Origin: Candidatus Sulfopaludibacter sp. SbA3
Lineage (GTDB): Bacteria; Acidobacteriota; Vicinamibacteria; Vicinamibacterales; UBA2999
Direction of reading: 5' to 3'
Length of the DNA: 13,572 nt
Assembly: GCA_945866285.1 (NCBI GenBank)
Contig: CAMBHC010000034.1
Coordinates: 1 to 13,572, forward strand
Shown here: positions 6,866-13,559 of the stretch, piece after piece
Layout: each line of letters opens with the position of its first letter
Position numbering within the stretch: position 1 is the stretch's first letter
Notes under the pieces: generated by a model
What the model was told of the DNA's origin: nothing
Seen by the model: the letters and a program-made list of their open reading frames with translations, nothing else
Databases searched by the model: none
Program-made: the position numbers and the translations under genes

Positions 6866-8707
6866 TTAAGGTTGATCGAGGTTGAGGGTCAACTGGCGCG
6901 AACCGGTCACGGCAAAGTCGAGGGGGATTTCCCACTCGCCGCGGGTGGTGGATCGCAGGGCACCGATCGTCCCGCTGTTGCGGTCGGCTTCAATGACTGA
7001 CAGCACCGACGGCGGCAACGCCGCCATGGGCTCGCCATTGACGACGGCGCCGGAGTCGGGAGAGGTGAGGCGAACGTAGAGGCGGTTGTTGCGACGCGCG
7101 CGATTGAAGGAACGAATCAGTTGCGAGACGCGCTGCATGTCGGCGCCGCGCGTGTCGCGGCGGTCGTCGGCGGTGGTGCGGGCCGCATCGGCGACGACCA
7201 GCTGTAGCGCGCCCGTGGCGTTGGCCGGCAGTTGAATCGGCACCTGCTTGATGACCTCGCCGCCACGCGCATCGCGCATGGCGACAAAGACGACTGCATC
7301 GCGGCCGGCTCGCGGACGCGTGGTGTCGAGCCACACGCGCTCGATGCGGGCGCTACGCTGTTGCTCGCTCGCGTCGATCACCAGCTCGATCTTGTCCACG
7401 TCCACGACCTCGGCGGAGTTTTTCAGCAGGGCCGTGAGCGGACCGGCAATGTAGGCGGCCGCACCACCCGCAGGCTGGTCACCGGAGAACATGTCCTCGA
7501 AGGTGATGGCCTCCTGCGAGCGGATGGACGCCGTGCCGCGGATGGCAAACGAGGCCGGCCCCGCACCGCGTTGGTACGCCGCCAGGACATTGGCGACCGA
7601 CAGGTAGGTGAGCAGTGGCGTGAAGGTGAAGTCGCGGACGACTCCGAAGCGGAACAACCGCGATGGGCCGCGATCCGAGTTGAGCGTGATCGTCACGGGA
7701 ATCAGCGAGGGGCCGGCGCCAAGCCGGCCGGCAATGGCGGTGGAGCGGTCCTGCTGAATCGTCCCGACCACGTCACCGAAGCTGGCGAGCTTGCTCGACG
7801 ACATCAGGCTGGGCAACACGACTTGCACCTCGGCCTTGGTCATCGGAAACTCGGTGGGGCCCAGGTTGTAGAGCGGATGGCCGAAGGCATAGACCCGGTC
7901 GCCGTCGACATGCGTCACGGTGCCGGTGGCGCCCAGTTCGAAGTCGCCGGTCATCAGCGCCACGCCGACGGCATCGCCAGGCGCGAGCTTGTGATCGTTG
8001 CCGCCCGTGGCGTTCCCGCCGGGTGACTGCGCCGCGCTGGACATCGGCACCAAGCCGGCCGCCGCGAAGGCGGGGGACATGGGGTCCATCACCGAGACAT
8101 CGAAACCGGCCGCCACCATTGGCACGGCAATCGGCCGCAGCATCGCGCCCATTCGGCTCAGGTCGGCCGAGCCGCCCGACAGCACCATGGCCTGTGACGG
8201 GTCGTCCACGAACGCGCGCGCGTGGCCGAGGTCGCGTGACCAGATGTCGATGAGCTGGCGTGGGGTTGCCGGCCAGGTCATGGAGACTGGCCGCGCACTG
8301 CGCGCGGCCGCCGGCATCATGGTGGCGTCAATCATGTCGGCAATGGGGGTAATGCCGGCAATGGCCTCCGTCGAGAACTGGCCGAGCGAATACGACACGG
8401 CGCCGACGAGCCGGCCATCGATGTAGACCGGGCTTCCGCTCATGCCCGCGATCACGCCGGTCTTGGCGAGCGGTCCGCCCTCGAGCCTGGCCAGGATCAG
8501 GCTGCGCTTGGGAGCGATGACATTGCGCAGGACCCCCAGGACGTTGACCTTGAAGTCTTCCAGGGTGGTGCCGGAGAAGACCGTCCGGCCCACACCGACC
8601 ATTCCCGGTCGAACCTCTTCGAGCGGCATGGTGGCCAACTGGGCACGCGGCGAGGCCGCAAGCAGACCCATCACCAGGGTGAGGAGAGCAAATAGGCGTG
8701 ATTTCAT
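6866..8707 (-). CDS. SpoIVB/S55-like exported serine peptidase-fold protein
   Basis: Protein of 613 residues, counted from the ATG at 8707, which opens a good signal peptide ('MKSRLFALLTLVMGLLAASPRAQ'). An in-frame TTG at 8737 would add ten charged residues and is rejected; the predicted promoter is consistent with the ATG start. The S55 signature 'GVIAGMSGSPVYIDGRLVGAVSY' starts at about residue 84, with the likely nucleophile Ser90 by alignment with chymotrypsin GDSGG. A second conserved block, 'GTVTHVDGDRVYAFGHPLY' (262-280), holds the likely catalytic His277. In Bacillus SpoIVB the His block precedes the Ser block; here the order is reversed, as I recall for acidobacterial homologues annotated as 'SpoIVB peptidase S55 domain'. 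The C-terminal third has beta-rich segments without known motifs. It is the first gene of a two-gene unit with the propeller protein. No sporulation genes are visible, so a Bacillus-like role is not implied. Protease activity is unproven. Confidence 0.85.
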   Translation of the reverse strand: MKSRLFALLTLVMGLLAASPRAQLATMPLEEVRPGMVGVGRTVFSGTTLEDFKVNVLGVLRNVIAPKRSLILARLEGGPLAKTGVIAGMSGSPVYIDGRLVGAVSYSLGQFSTEAIAGITPIADMIDATMMPAAARSARPVSMTWPATPRQLIDIWSRDLGHARAFVDDPSQAMVLSGGSADLSRMGAMLRPIAVPMVAAGFDVSVMDPMSPAFAAAGLVPMSSAAQSPGGNATGGNDHKLAPGDAVGVALMTGDFELGATGTVTHVDGDRVYAFGHPLYNLGPTEFPMTKAEVQVVLPSLMSSSKLASFGDVVGTIQQDRSTAIAGRLGAGPSLIPVTITLNSDRGPSRLFRFGVVRDFTFTPLLTYLSVANVLAAYQRGAGPASFAIRGTASIRSQEAITFEDMFSGDQPAGGAAAYIAGPLTALLKNSAEVVDVDKIELVIDASEQQRSARIERVWLDTTRPRAGRDAVVFVAMRDARGGEVIKQVPIQLPANATGALQLVVADAARTTADDRRDTRGADMQRVSQLIRSFNRARRNNRLYVRLTSPDSGAVVNGEPMAALPPSVLSVIEADRNSGTIGALRSTTRGEWEIPLDFAVTGSRQLTLNLDQP

Positions 8708-8739
8708 TTGAGTGTCGGCTAAACACCGACTTATCAACG

Positions 8740-8768
8740 GTTATACGGTGTTCCCCCGGGCGAAGCAA
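8740..8768 (-). promoter_or_regulatory. Sigma-70-type promoter for the S55-like/propeller unit
   Basis: On the - strand: -35 TTGCTT (8768-8763), a spacer of exactly 17 bases, then -10 TATAAC (8745-8740), five of six matches to TATAAT. Transcription would start near 8733, giving a leader of about 26 bases to the ATG at 8707. No good Shine-Dalgarno precedes that ATG. A small inverted repeat (8714-8718 GTCGG with 8726-8730 CCGAC) lies within the leader and might be an operator or simply chance. Confidence 0.55.
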
Positions 8769-8799
8769 GCGCCGAACCGACGCTCACTGACGGCTCCGT

Positions 8800-8829
8800 T
8801 TGACGCCAATGCTCTGAGTCTGTTAGCCT
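8800..8829 (+). promoter_or_regulatory. Candidate promoter of the aroDE-trp operon
   Basis: TTGACG at 8800-8805 (five of six to TTGACA) is followed after 18 bases by TAGCCT at 8824-8829. The latter is a weak -10 (TAnnnT) preceded by an extended -10 TG at 8821-8822. The start of transcription would be near 8836, about 70 bases before the favoured leader-peptide start and 150 bases before the attenuator terminator. It diverges from the promoter of the S55-like gene. The -35 match is good and the -10 match poor. Confidence 0.4.
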
Positions 8830-8904
8830 GCACACGTTCACATGCGCTCACGAGTCTTGTCTACCGCGTCCCAGAGCCGGTCTTTTGACCAGATTGGGAG
8901 CGGT

Positions 8905-8958
8905 GTGCGGACGTGGTGGTATTGGTGCCCAGCAGGAGAGGCTGACCGGTCCGTATAA
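8905..8958 (+). CDS. trpL: trp leader peptide with Trp-Trp-Tyr-Trp
   Basis: Short frame encoding MRTWWYWCPAGEADRSV (17 residues, GTG start, TAA at 8956-8958). Three Trp codons (8914, 8917, 8923) and one Tyr codon (8920) occur within four consecutive codons. A Shine-Dalgarno-like GGGAG (8896-8900) sits 4 bases before the GTG. The same frame is open back to an ATG at 8842 (38 residues), but that ATG has no Shine-Dalgarno and lies only about 6 bases from the predicted transcription start. Trp is the rarest residue, so three in four codons, directly upstream of an intrinsic terminator and the trp genes, is the hallmark of a ribosome-mediated attenuator. The peptide itself is expected to have no enzymatic role; its translation speed is the Trp sensor. 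The stop codon lies just after RNA segment 2, so a terminating ribosome would mask it. Confidence 0.8.
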   Translation: MRTWWYWCPAGEADRSV

Positions 8959-8997
8959 CCACGACGCGTTAATGCAACGCTCGACCGAAGCGCCTCT
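8921..8997 (+). promoter_or_regulatory. trp attenuator: leader hairpin (1:2) and antiterminator (2:3)
   Basis: Hand-traced pairings. Hairpin 1:2: 8921-8929 (ATTGGTGCC, including the last Trp codon) pairs with 8940-8950 (GGCTGACCGGT) as nine pairs with a 2-base bulge (8943-8944) and two G-U pairs. Antiterminator 2:3: 8937-8942 (AGAGGC) pairs with 8992-8997 (GCCTCT), and 8947-8951 (CGGTC) with 8983-8987 (GACCG). These enclose a small hairpin GCGTT 8966-8970 / AACGC 8976-8980. Segment 2 is shared by 1:2 and 2:3, and segment 3 overlaps the 5' arm of the terminator (8988-8998), so the folds exclude each other in the classical order. A ribosome stalled on the Trp codons covers segment 1 and frees segment 2 to block termination. 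No folding energies were computed. Confidence 0.7.
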
Positions 8998-9029
8998 TAG
9001 CCCAGATGGGAAGAGGCGCTTTTTTATTT
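8988..9029 (+). terminator. Intrinsic terminator (attenuator 3:4) before aroDE
   Basis: AAGCGCCTCTT (8988-8998) pairs perfectly over 11 bp with AAGAGGCGCTT (9011-9021). The stem is extended, after an AG bulge, by CCC (9001-9003) with GGG (9008-9010) closing an AGAT loop. The T-run TTTTTTATTT (9020-9029) follows directly. It lies 12 bases before the aroDE start with no gene ending upstream on this strand, so it acts in the operon's own leader rather than at an operon end. This is a textbook rho-independent terminator by structure; conditional use is inferred from the upstream leader peptide and alternative folds. Confidence 0.9.
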
Positions 9030-9040
9030 GGTGAATTGAG

Positions 9041-10495
9041 ATGAAGACCGCAAAACTCTGCGCAACCGTGACGGCCGACACCATGGCCGACCTGCGTACG
9101 CAGCGCGACCTGGTGGGCGATGTCGACCTGGTGGAGTTGCGGCTGGATTCGGTACGCGACCCAAGCGCGGCAGCCGCACTCGCGGGCCGCAAGAAGCCGG
9201 TGATCGTCACCTGCCGTCCAACGTCCGAGGGCGGCATGTTCAAGGGCAGCGAAGAGGAGCGGCGGCGCATTCTCGCTGAAGCCCTCTCGCTCGGAGCCGA
9301 GTACGTGGATGTCGAGTGGCAGGGTAGCTGCGCCGACCTGATCGCGCAGACCGGCGGGCGACGAATCATCTTGTCCCACCACGATTTCCAGGGCACCCCG
9401 GCTGACCTGCACGACAAGACGCAGGCCATGCTGGCGAGCGGCGCCGAGATCGTGAAGGTGGCCGTCACGGCGCATCGCCTGCAGGACTGCCTGACGTTGC
9501 GCGCGATCGGCCAGCACACCCGCGTGCCGATGGTCCTGATCGCCATGGGCGACGCCGGGATCGCAACACGGGTGCTGGCAAGCTGGTTTGGGTCGTGCTG
9601 GACTTACGCCGGTGACAATGTGGCCCCTGGGCAGATTGACATTCAGCGCCTGCTCAACGAGTTCCGCTTCCGCCGCATCGGTTCTCACACCGCCATCTAC
9701 GGCGTCGTCGGTCAGCCCGTCAGCCATTCCGTGTCGCCGTCGATGCACAACGCCGCCTTCCGCGCGGCCCACCTCGACGCGGTCTACCTGCCGCTGGCTG
9801 CCGCCGACTTCGACGATTTCATGACCTTCGCCGAGGCCATCAATCTCGTGGGCGCGAGTGTCACGGCGCCGTTCAAGGTGCAGGCGTTTGATCGCGCTGA
9901 CGAATGCGACCCGGTCAGCCGTCGCATTCAGTCGGTCAACACTCTTCGTCGGATCGGGTCGAAGTGGCTGGGCTGCAACACTGACGTCGCGGGCTTCCTG
10001 TCGCCGCTCGAGTCGGTCATGAAGGTCACCGGCAAGCGCGGCACCGTGCTCGGCGCCGGCGGTGCCGCTCGCTCGGTCGCCGTCGCCCTCGGCGCGGCAG
10101 GTGTGCGTGTCACGTTGTGCGCGCGCCGGCCGGAGCAAGCCGAGTCCATCGCGGCGCTGACCGGCGCGGCGACCGCGCCGTGGCCGCCAGCGCCAGGCAG
10201 CTGGGACCTTCTCGTGAACGCCACGCCCGTCGGCACCAAGCCGCACGACAACCATTCACCGCTGCCAGCCGGGCACGCCCTCGACGGCACACTCGTCTAC
10301 GACCTCATCTACAACCCGCCGCAGACGCAGTTCCTGCGCGACGCGGCGGCAGCCGGCTGCCACACGATTGGCGGCCTCGACATGCTCGTGGCGCAGGCAC
10401 AGGCGCAATTTGAATGGTGGACTGAGCAGCGAGCCGCTGACCGCGTGATGCGCGAAGCGGCGGTCGCCCGGCTCGGTTTGATGGAGAAGCAATGA
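9041..10495 (+). CDS. aroDE: Bifunctional 3-dehydroquinate dehydratase (type I) / shikimate dehydrogenase
   Basis: Cytoplasmic fusion enzyme of 484 residues catalysing two consecutive shikimate-pathway steps: dehydration of 3-dehydroquinate, then NADPH-dependent reduction of 3-dehydroshikimate. Residues 1 to about 212 form a type I dehydratase: 'VELRLD' 31-36, 'SHHDFQGTP' 112-120 with catalytic His114, Schiff-base Lys139 in 'EIVKVAVTA', and 'APGQI' 195-199. Residues from about 217 form AroE: 'YGVVGQPVSHSVSPSMHN' (shikimate-binding Ser residues), catalytic Lys279 in 'GASVTAPFK' (Ser instead of the usual Asn of GxNVTxPxK), catalytic Asp315 in 'GCNTD', the nucleotide loop 'GAGGAA' 338-343, 'ARRPEQA' suiting NADP, 'NATPVGT', and 'GGLDMLVAQAQAQFEWW' at the end. 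The ATG is preceded by GGTGA (9030-9034) six bases away. It is first in the operon and directly behind the attenuator. Its TGA overlaps trpE (ATGA). Both active sites look intact. Confidence 0.96.
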   Translation: MKTAKLCATVTADTMADLRTQRDLVGDVDLVELRLDSVRDPSAAAALAGRKKPVIVTCRPTSEGGMFKGSEEERRRILAEALSLGAEYVDVEWQGSCADLIAQTGGRRIILSHHDFQGTPADLHDKTQAMLASGAEIVKVAVTAHRLQDCLTLRAIGQHTRVPMVLIAMGDAGIATRVLASWFGSCWTYAGDNVAPGQIDIQRLLNEFRFRRIGSHTAIYGVVGQPVSHSVSPSMHNAAFRAAHLDAVYLPLAAADFDDFMTFAEAINLVGASVTAPFKVQAFDRADECDPVSRRIQSVNTLRRIGSKWLGCNTDVAGFLSPLESVMKVTGKRGTVLGAGGAARSVAVALGAAGVRVTLCARRPEQAESIAALTGAATAPWPPAPGSWDLLVNATPVGTKPHDNHSPLPAGHALDGTLVYDLIYNPPQTQFLRDAAAAGCHTIGGLDMLVAQAQAQFEWWTEQRAADRVMREAAVARLGLMEKQ

Positions 10496-11964
10496 AGCAG
10501 ACGACGTTCGAAGAGTTCGTGGATCTCGCCAAGCGGGCCACATTTGTGCCGGTGTGCAAGGAGCTGGTCGCCGACCTGCTCACGCCGGTGTCGGCCTTCT
10601 TGAAGATCGCCGAACACTCCGACTATGCCTTCCTCCTCGAGAGCGTCGAGGGCGGCGAGCACGTGGGGCGCTATTCGTTCCTGGGCAAGGATCCCTTCCT
10701 GATCCTGCGCGGCAAGAACGGCGAGACCGAAATCGAAAAAGCGGGCGTCACCAGCAAGGCCGAGAAGCCGTTTGTCGACACCCTGCGCGAGTTGATGAAC
10801 AGCTTCCAGTCGCCGTTCGTGCCCGGTCTGCCGCGATTCACTGGCGGTGCGGTGGGCTACCTCGGCTACGACACCGCAGCCTGGTTCGAGCCCACCACCG
10901 CGCGCGCTGAGGCGAATACGTCGGACCGCGACGATGCCGGGTTCATGTTGTTCGACACGGTGCTGGCGTTTGACCACGTGCAGCACCGCATCCTGCTGAT
11001 TGCCAACGCCCGCATCTCGGGCGACGAGGATCTCAAGTCGCTTTACCAGTTTGCCTGTGCCAAGATCGAATTTCTCGAAGGTGAGCTCGATCGGGCACTG
11101 TCACTGAAGCGCACCACGGGTGGCGAGGCACTGAAGCTGGTGTCAAACTTCTCGCAGGAAGGCTACGAGTCGATCGTCAAGAAGGCCAAGGAATACATTG
11201 CGGCCGGCGATGTCTACCAGGTGGTGCTTTCGCAGCGGTTCGAAGCCGAAGTCGGCGTCGATGCCTTCACCGTCTATCGCGCGTTGCGACACGTCAATCC
11301 GTCACCCTACATGTTCTTCATCCGCATGGGCGATCGCTCGATCGTCGGTTCGTCACCGGAGATGCTGGTGCGGGTCGAGGGTCGACATGCGGTCACGCAT
11401 CCTATCGCCGGCACCCGGCCGCGCGGCAAGACGGATGAAGAGGACATGCGGCTCGCTGAAGAACTGAAGCGCAGCGAGAAGGAAAAGGCCGAGCACGTGA
11501 TGCTGGTGGACCTGGGCCGCAACGACATCGGCCGCGTCTGCGACTACGGCACGGTCCGGGTGCCGACGTTCATGGCCCTCGAGCGCTACTCGCATGTGAT
11601 GCATCTCGTGTCGGTCGTCGAAGGCCAGTTGGCGGAAGGCCAGGATCGCCTTGACGCGCTGGTGTCGTGCTTCCCGGCCGGCACCGTCTCGGGCGCGCCG
11701 AAGGTGCGCGCCATGCAGATCATCAACGAGCTCGAGCCAGACCGGCGCGGTCTGTACGCCGGGGCGGTCGGCTATCTCGACTTCGCCGGCAATCTCGACT
11801 TCTGCATCGCCATCCGTTCCATCTTGATGGAGGGCGGCAAGGCCTACATCCAGGCGGGTGCGGGCATTGTCGCTGATTCGAATCCGACCGCGGAATACGA
11901 AGAGACGAAAGACAAGGCGCGCGCGATGCTGCGGGCCCTGGAACTGGCGCAGACCGGACTGTAG
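10492..11964 (+). CDS. trpE: Anthranilate synthase component I
   Basis: Chorismate-utilising subunit of anthranilate synthase. It converts chorismate plus ammonia (from TrpG) to anthranilate, the committed Trp step. It has 490 residues, the normal length. N-terminal domain: 'FLLESVEGGEHVGRYSFLG' (47-65) carries the LLES Trp-binding motif of feedback-inhibited enzymes. Catalytic domain: 'NPSPYMFF', 'PIAGTRPRGKTDEED' from Pro304, 'EHVMLVDLGRNDIGRVC', 'CFPAGTVSGAPK' 393-404, 'RGLYAGAVGY' and 'QAGAGIVADSNPTAEYEET', all matching TrpE closely. PabB and isochorismate synthase are less likely because of the Trp-site motif and the trpG-trpD neighbours. The start overlaps the aroDE stop by 4 bases. Retained Trp-binding residues suggest end-product inhibition in addition to attenuation. 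Confidence 0.97.
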   Translation: MKQTTFEEFVDLAKRATFVPVCKELVADLLTPVSAFLKIAEHSDYAFLLESVEGGEHVGRYSFLGKDPFLILRGKNGETEIEKAGVTSKAEKPFVDTLRELMNSFQSPFVPGLPRFTGGAVGYLGYDTAAWFEPTTARAEANTSDRDDAGFMLFDTVLAFDHVQHRILLIANARISGDEDLKSLYQFACAKIEFLEGELDRALSLKRTTGGEALKLVSNFSQEGYESIVKKAKEYIAAGDVYQVVLSQRFEAEVGVDAFTVYRALRHVNPSPYMFFIRMGDRSIVGSSPEMLVRVEGRHAVTHPIAGTRPRGKTDEEDMRLAEELKRSEKEKAEHVMLVDLGRNDIGRVCDYGTVRVPTFMALERYSHVMHLVSVVEGQLAEGQDRLDALVSCFPAGTVSGAPKVRAMQIINELEPDRRGLYAGAVGYLDFAGNLDFCIAIRSILMEGGKAYIQAGAGIVADSNPTAEYEETKDKARAMLRALELAQTGL

Positions 11965-11970
11965 GCAACC

Positions 11971-12537
11971 ATGGTCCTGGTCATCGACAACTACGATTCG
12001 TTTACCTACAACCTCGTCCAGTACCTGGGCGAGCTGGGCGCCACCATGGTGGTTCGTCGCAACGACGAGGCGTCCATGGACGACCTGCGCGCGCTCGGGC
12101 ACGACCGCGTGGTGATCTCGCCGGGACCCGGGCGGCCCGAGCAGGCGGGCGTGTCGCTGGAAGTGATCCGCGAGTTTGGGCCGCGCATGCCCCTGCTGGG
12201 CGTGTGCCTGGGGCACCAGGCCATCGGCCTGGCATTTGGTGGGGAAGTGATTCGCGCGCCACAGCCGATTCACGGCAAGACCTCCACCGTGGAACACAAC
12301 GGCAAGGGCGTGTTCGCGAACATCTCCACGTCGTTCCAGGCGGGCCGTTATCACTCGCTGATTGTGTCGGAGGCGACCATGCCCGCCGACCTGGAGATTA
12401 CGGCGCGAACCAAGGAAGACAACCTCGTCATGGGCATCCGCCACAACACGCTGCCCATTCACGGCGTGCAGTTTCATCCTGAATCGGTGCTGACCAACGA
12501 AGGCCGGCGTATTCTCCGCAACTTCCTCGAGATGTGA
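11971..12537 (+). CDS. trpG: Anthranilate synthase component II (glutamine amidotransferase)
   Basis: Class I glutamine amidotransferase of 188 residues, the usual length. It hydrolyses glutamine and channels ammonia to TrpE. Motifs: 'NYDSFTYNLVQYLGELG' at the N-terminus, 'SPGPGRPEQAG' 50-60, the nucleophile Cys79 in 'LLGVCLGHQAIG', 'YHSLIV' 127-132, and the catalytic His169/Glu171 in 'GVQFHPES'. The start is 6 bases after the trpE stop. The stop overlaps or abuts the trpD start. In many bacteria one such subunit serves both TrpE and PabB (then called PabA); nothing here excludes a dual role, but the position between trpE and trpD supports TrpG. Confidence 0.96.
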   Translation: MVLVIDNYDSFTYNLVQYLGELGATMVVRRNDEASMDDLRALGHDRVVISPGPGRPEQAGVSLEVIREFGPRMPLLGVCLGHQAIGLAFGGEVIRAPQPIHGKTSTVEHNGKGVFANISTSFQAGRYHSLIVSEATMPADLEITARTKEDNLVMGIRHNTLPIHGVQFHPESVLTNEGRRILRNFLEM

Positions 12538-12539
12538 CG

Positions 12540-13559
12540 ATGTTCCCAGCCCTGATCGAGAAATTGCGCCGGCAGGAAGACCTGACCACCGCCGAAGCGG
12601 CGGCGGCCATGGCGGCCATCATGCGTGGCGAAGCGGCGCCGGCCCAGATCGCCGGTCTGCTCGTCGGCCTCGCGATGAAGGGTGAGCGGCCAAGCGAGCT
12701 CGTCGGCTTTGCCCAGGCGATGTTGGCCAACGCACTACCAGTGCCTGCCCAGGCCGGCCCACTGTTCGACACCTGCGGCACTGGCGGCGATCGCTCGGGC
12801 ACATTCAACATCTCGACCGCCGCGGCGATCGTCATGGCAGCCTGTGGCACCCGCGTCGCCAAGCATGGCAACCGATCGGCTTCGAGCCAGTGCGGCAGCG
12901 CCGACGTCCTCGAGGTGCTCGGCGTGAACATCCAGGCGGCCCCCAACGTGGCGGCCGCGTGCCTCGATCAGGTTGGCATCGCGTTCTTTTTCGCGCCGAC
13001 CTTCCATCCGGCGATGAAACATGCCGCCCAGGTCAGGAAGGACCTCGGGATCCGAACCGCCTTCAACCTGGTCGGCCCCCTCGCCAATCCGGCGCGACCG
13101 ACCCGCCAGATCGTCGGCGTCCCGCGGCCCGATCTCACTGAACTGATGGCGCGTTCGCTCGCGTTGCTTGGCTCGGAGCGCGCCTGGGTGGTGCACGGCG
13201 CCGATGGTCTCGACGAGTTATCGACGACGGGCTACACCAAGGTGTCGGAGTGCCGGAACAACGCCGTCCAGACGTTCTACGTGCACCCAGCTGACTTTGG
13301 ACTGGCCAAGGCGACGCCTGAATCGCTGAAAGGTGGCGATGCCCAGACCAATGCCGCGATCGTTCGCAGCGTGCTGTCCGGCACCAAGGGTGCGCCGCGG
13401 GATATCGTGCTGATGAATTGCGGCGCCGCGCTCTTCATTGCCGGCCGGGCTGACACCGCCCGCGCCGGCGTGGCGCAAGCCGCAGCAGCCATCGACAATG
13501 GCGCCGCCGCGCGCGCGCTCGAGAACCTGATTCGTGTCTCGAACGGGGCGCCGCAGTGA
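12540..13559 (+). CDS. trpD: Anthranilate phosphoribosyltransferase
   Basis: Transfers the phosphoribosyl group of PRPP to anthranilate, the second Trp step. It has 339 residues from the ATG at 12540. A GTG at 12534 would overlap the trpG stop (GTGA) and add two residues; both starts are plausible. N-terminal helices match the family ('LIEKLRRQEDLTTAEAAAAM'). PRPP and substrate motifs: 'DTCGTGGDRSGTFNIST' with GTGGD at 80-84, and 'KHGNR' 108-112 followed by 'SASSQCGSADVLEVLG', where many homologues have SSKSGSAD (a mild Lys-to-Gln and Ser-to-Cys change). 'AFNLVGPLANPA' and 'DGLDE' follow, the latter with Mg-binding Asp225/Glu226. It is a stand-alone TrpD, not fused to TrpG. Its TGA lies within a candidate next start (GTGA). 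Confidence 0.96.
   Translation: MFPALIEKLRRQEDLTTAEAAAAMAAIMRGEAAPAQIAGLLVGLAMKGERPSELVGFAQAMLANALPVPAQAGPLFDTCGTGGDRSGTFNISTAAAIVMAACGTRVAKHGNRSASSQCGSADVLEVLGVNIQAAPNVAAACLDQVGIAFFFAPTFHPAMKHAAQVRKDLGIRTAFNLVGPLANPARPTRQIVGVPRPDLTELMARSLALLGSERAWVVHGADGLDELSTTGYTKVSECRNNAVQTFYVHPADFGLAKATPESLKGGDAQTNAAIVRSVLSGTKGAPRDIVLMNCGAALFIAGRADTARAGVAQAAAAIDNGAAARALENLIRVSNGAPQ

Noticed and set aside
8711..8730. GTCGG/CCGAC inverted repeat in the leader of the S55-like gene as an operator
   Set aside because: The stem is only 5 bp with a 7-base loop and no related copy nearby. It is noted in the promoter entry but not claimed as a site.
8836..9040. T-box riboswitch or TRAP-type regulation of the trp leader
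   Set aside because: No T-box core sequence is visible upstream of the terminator, and there is no series of regularly spaced GAG/UAG triplets. The Trp-rich leader peptide explains the terminator better.
8969..10255. Long open frame on the - strand opposite aroDE (about 428 codons)
   Set aside because: It is antisense to a clear enzyme gene, has His/Arg/Gly-rich composition typical of GC-rich shadow frames, and shows no recognisable motif.
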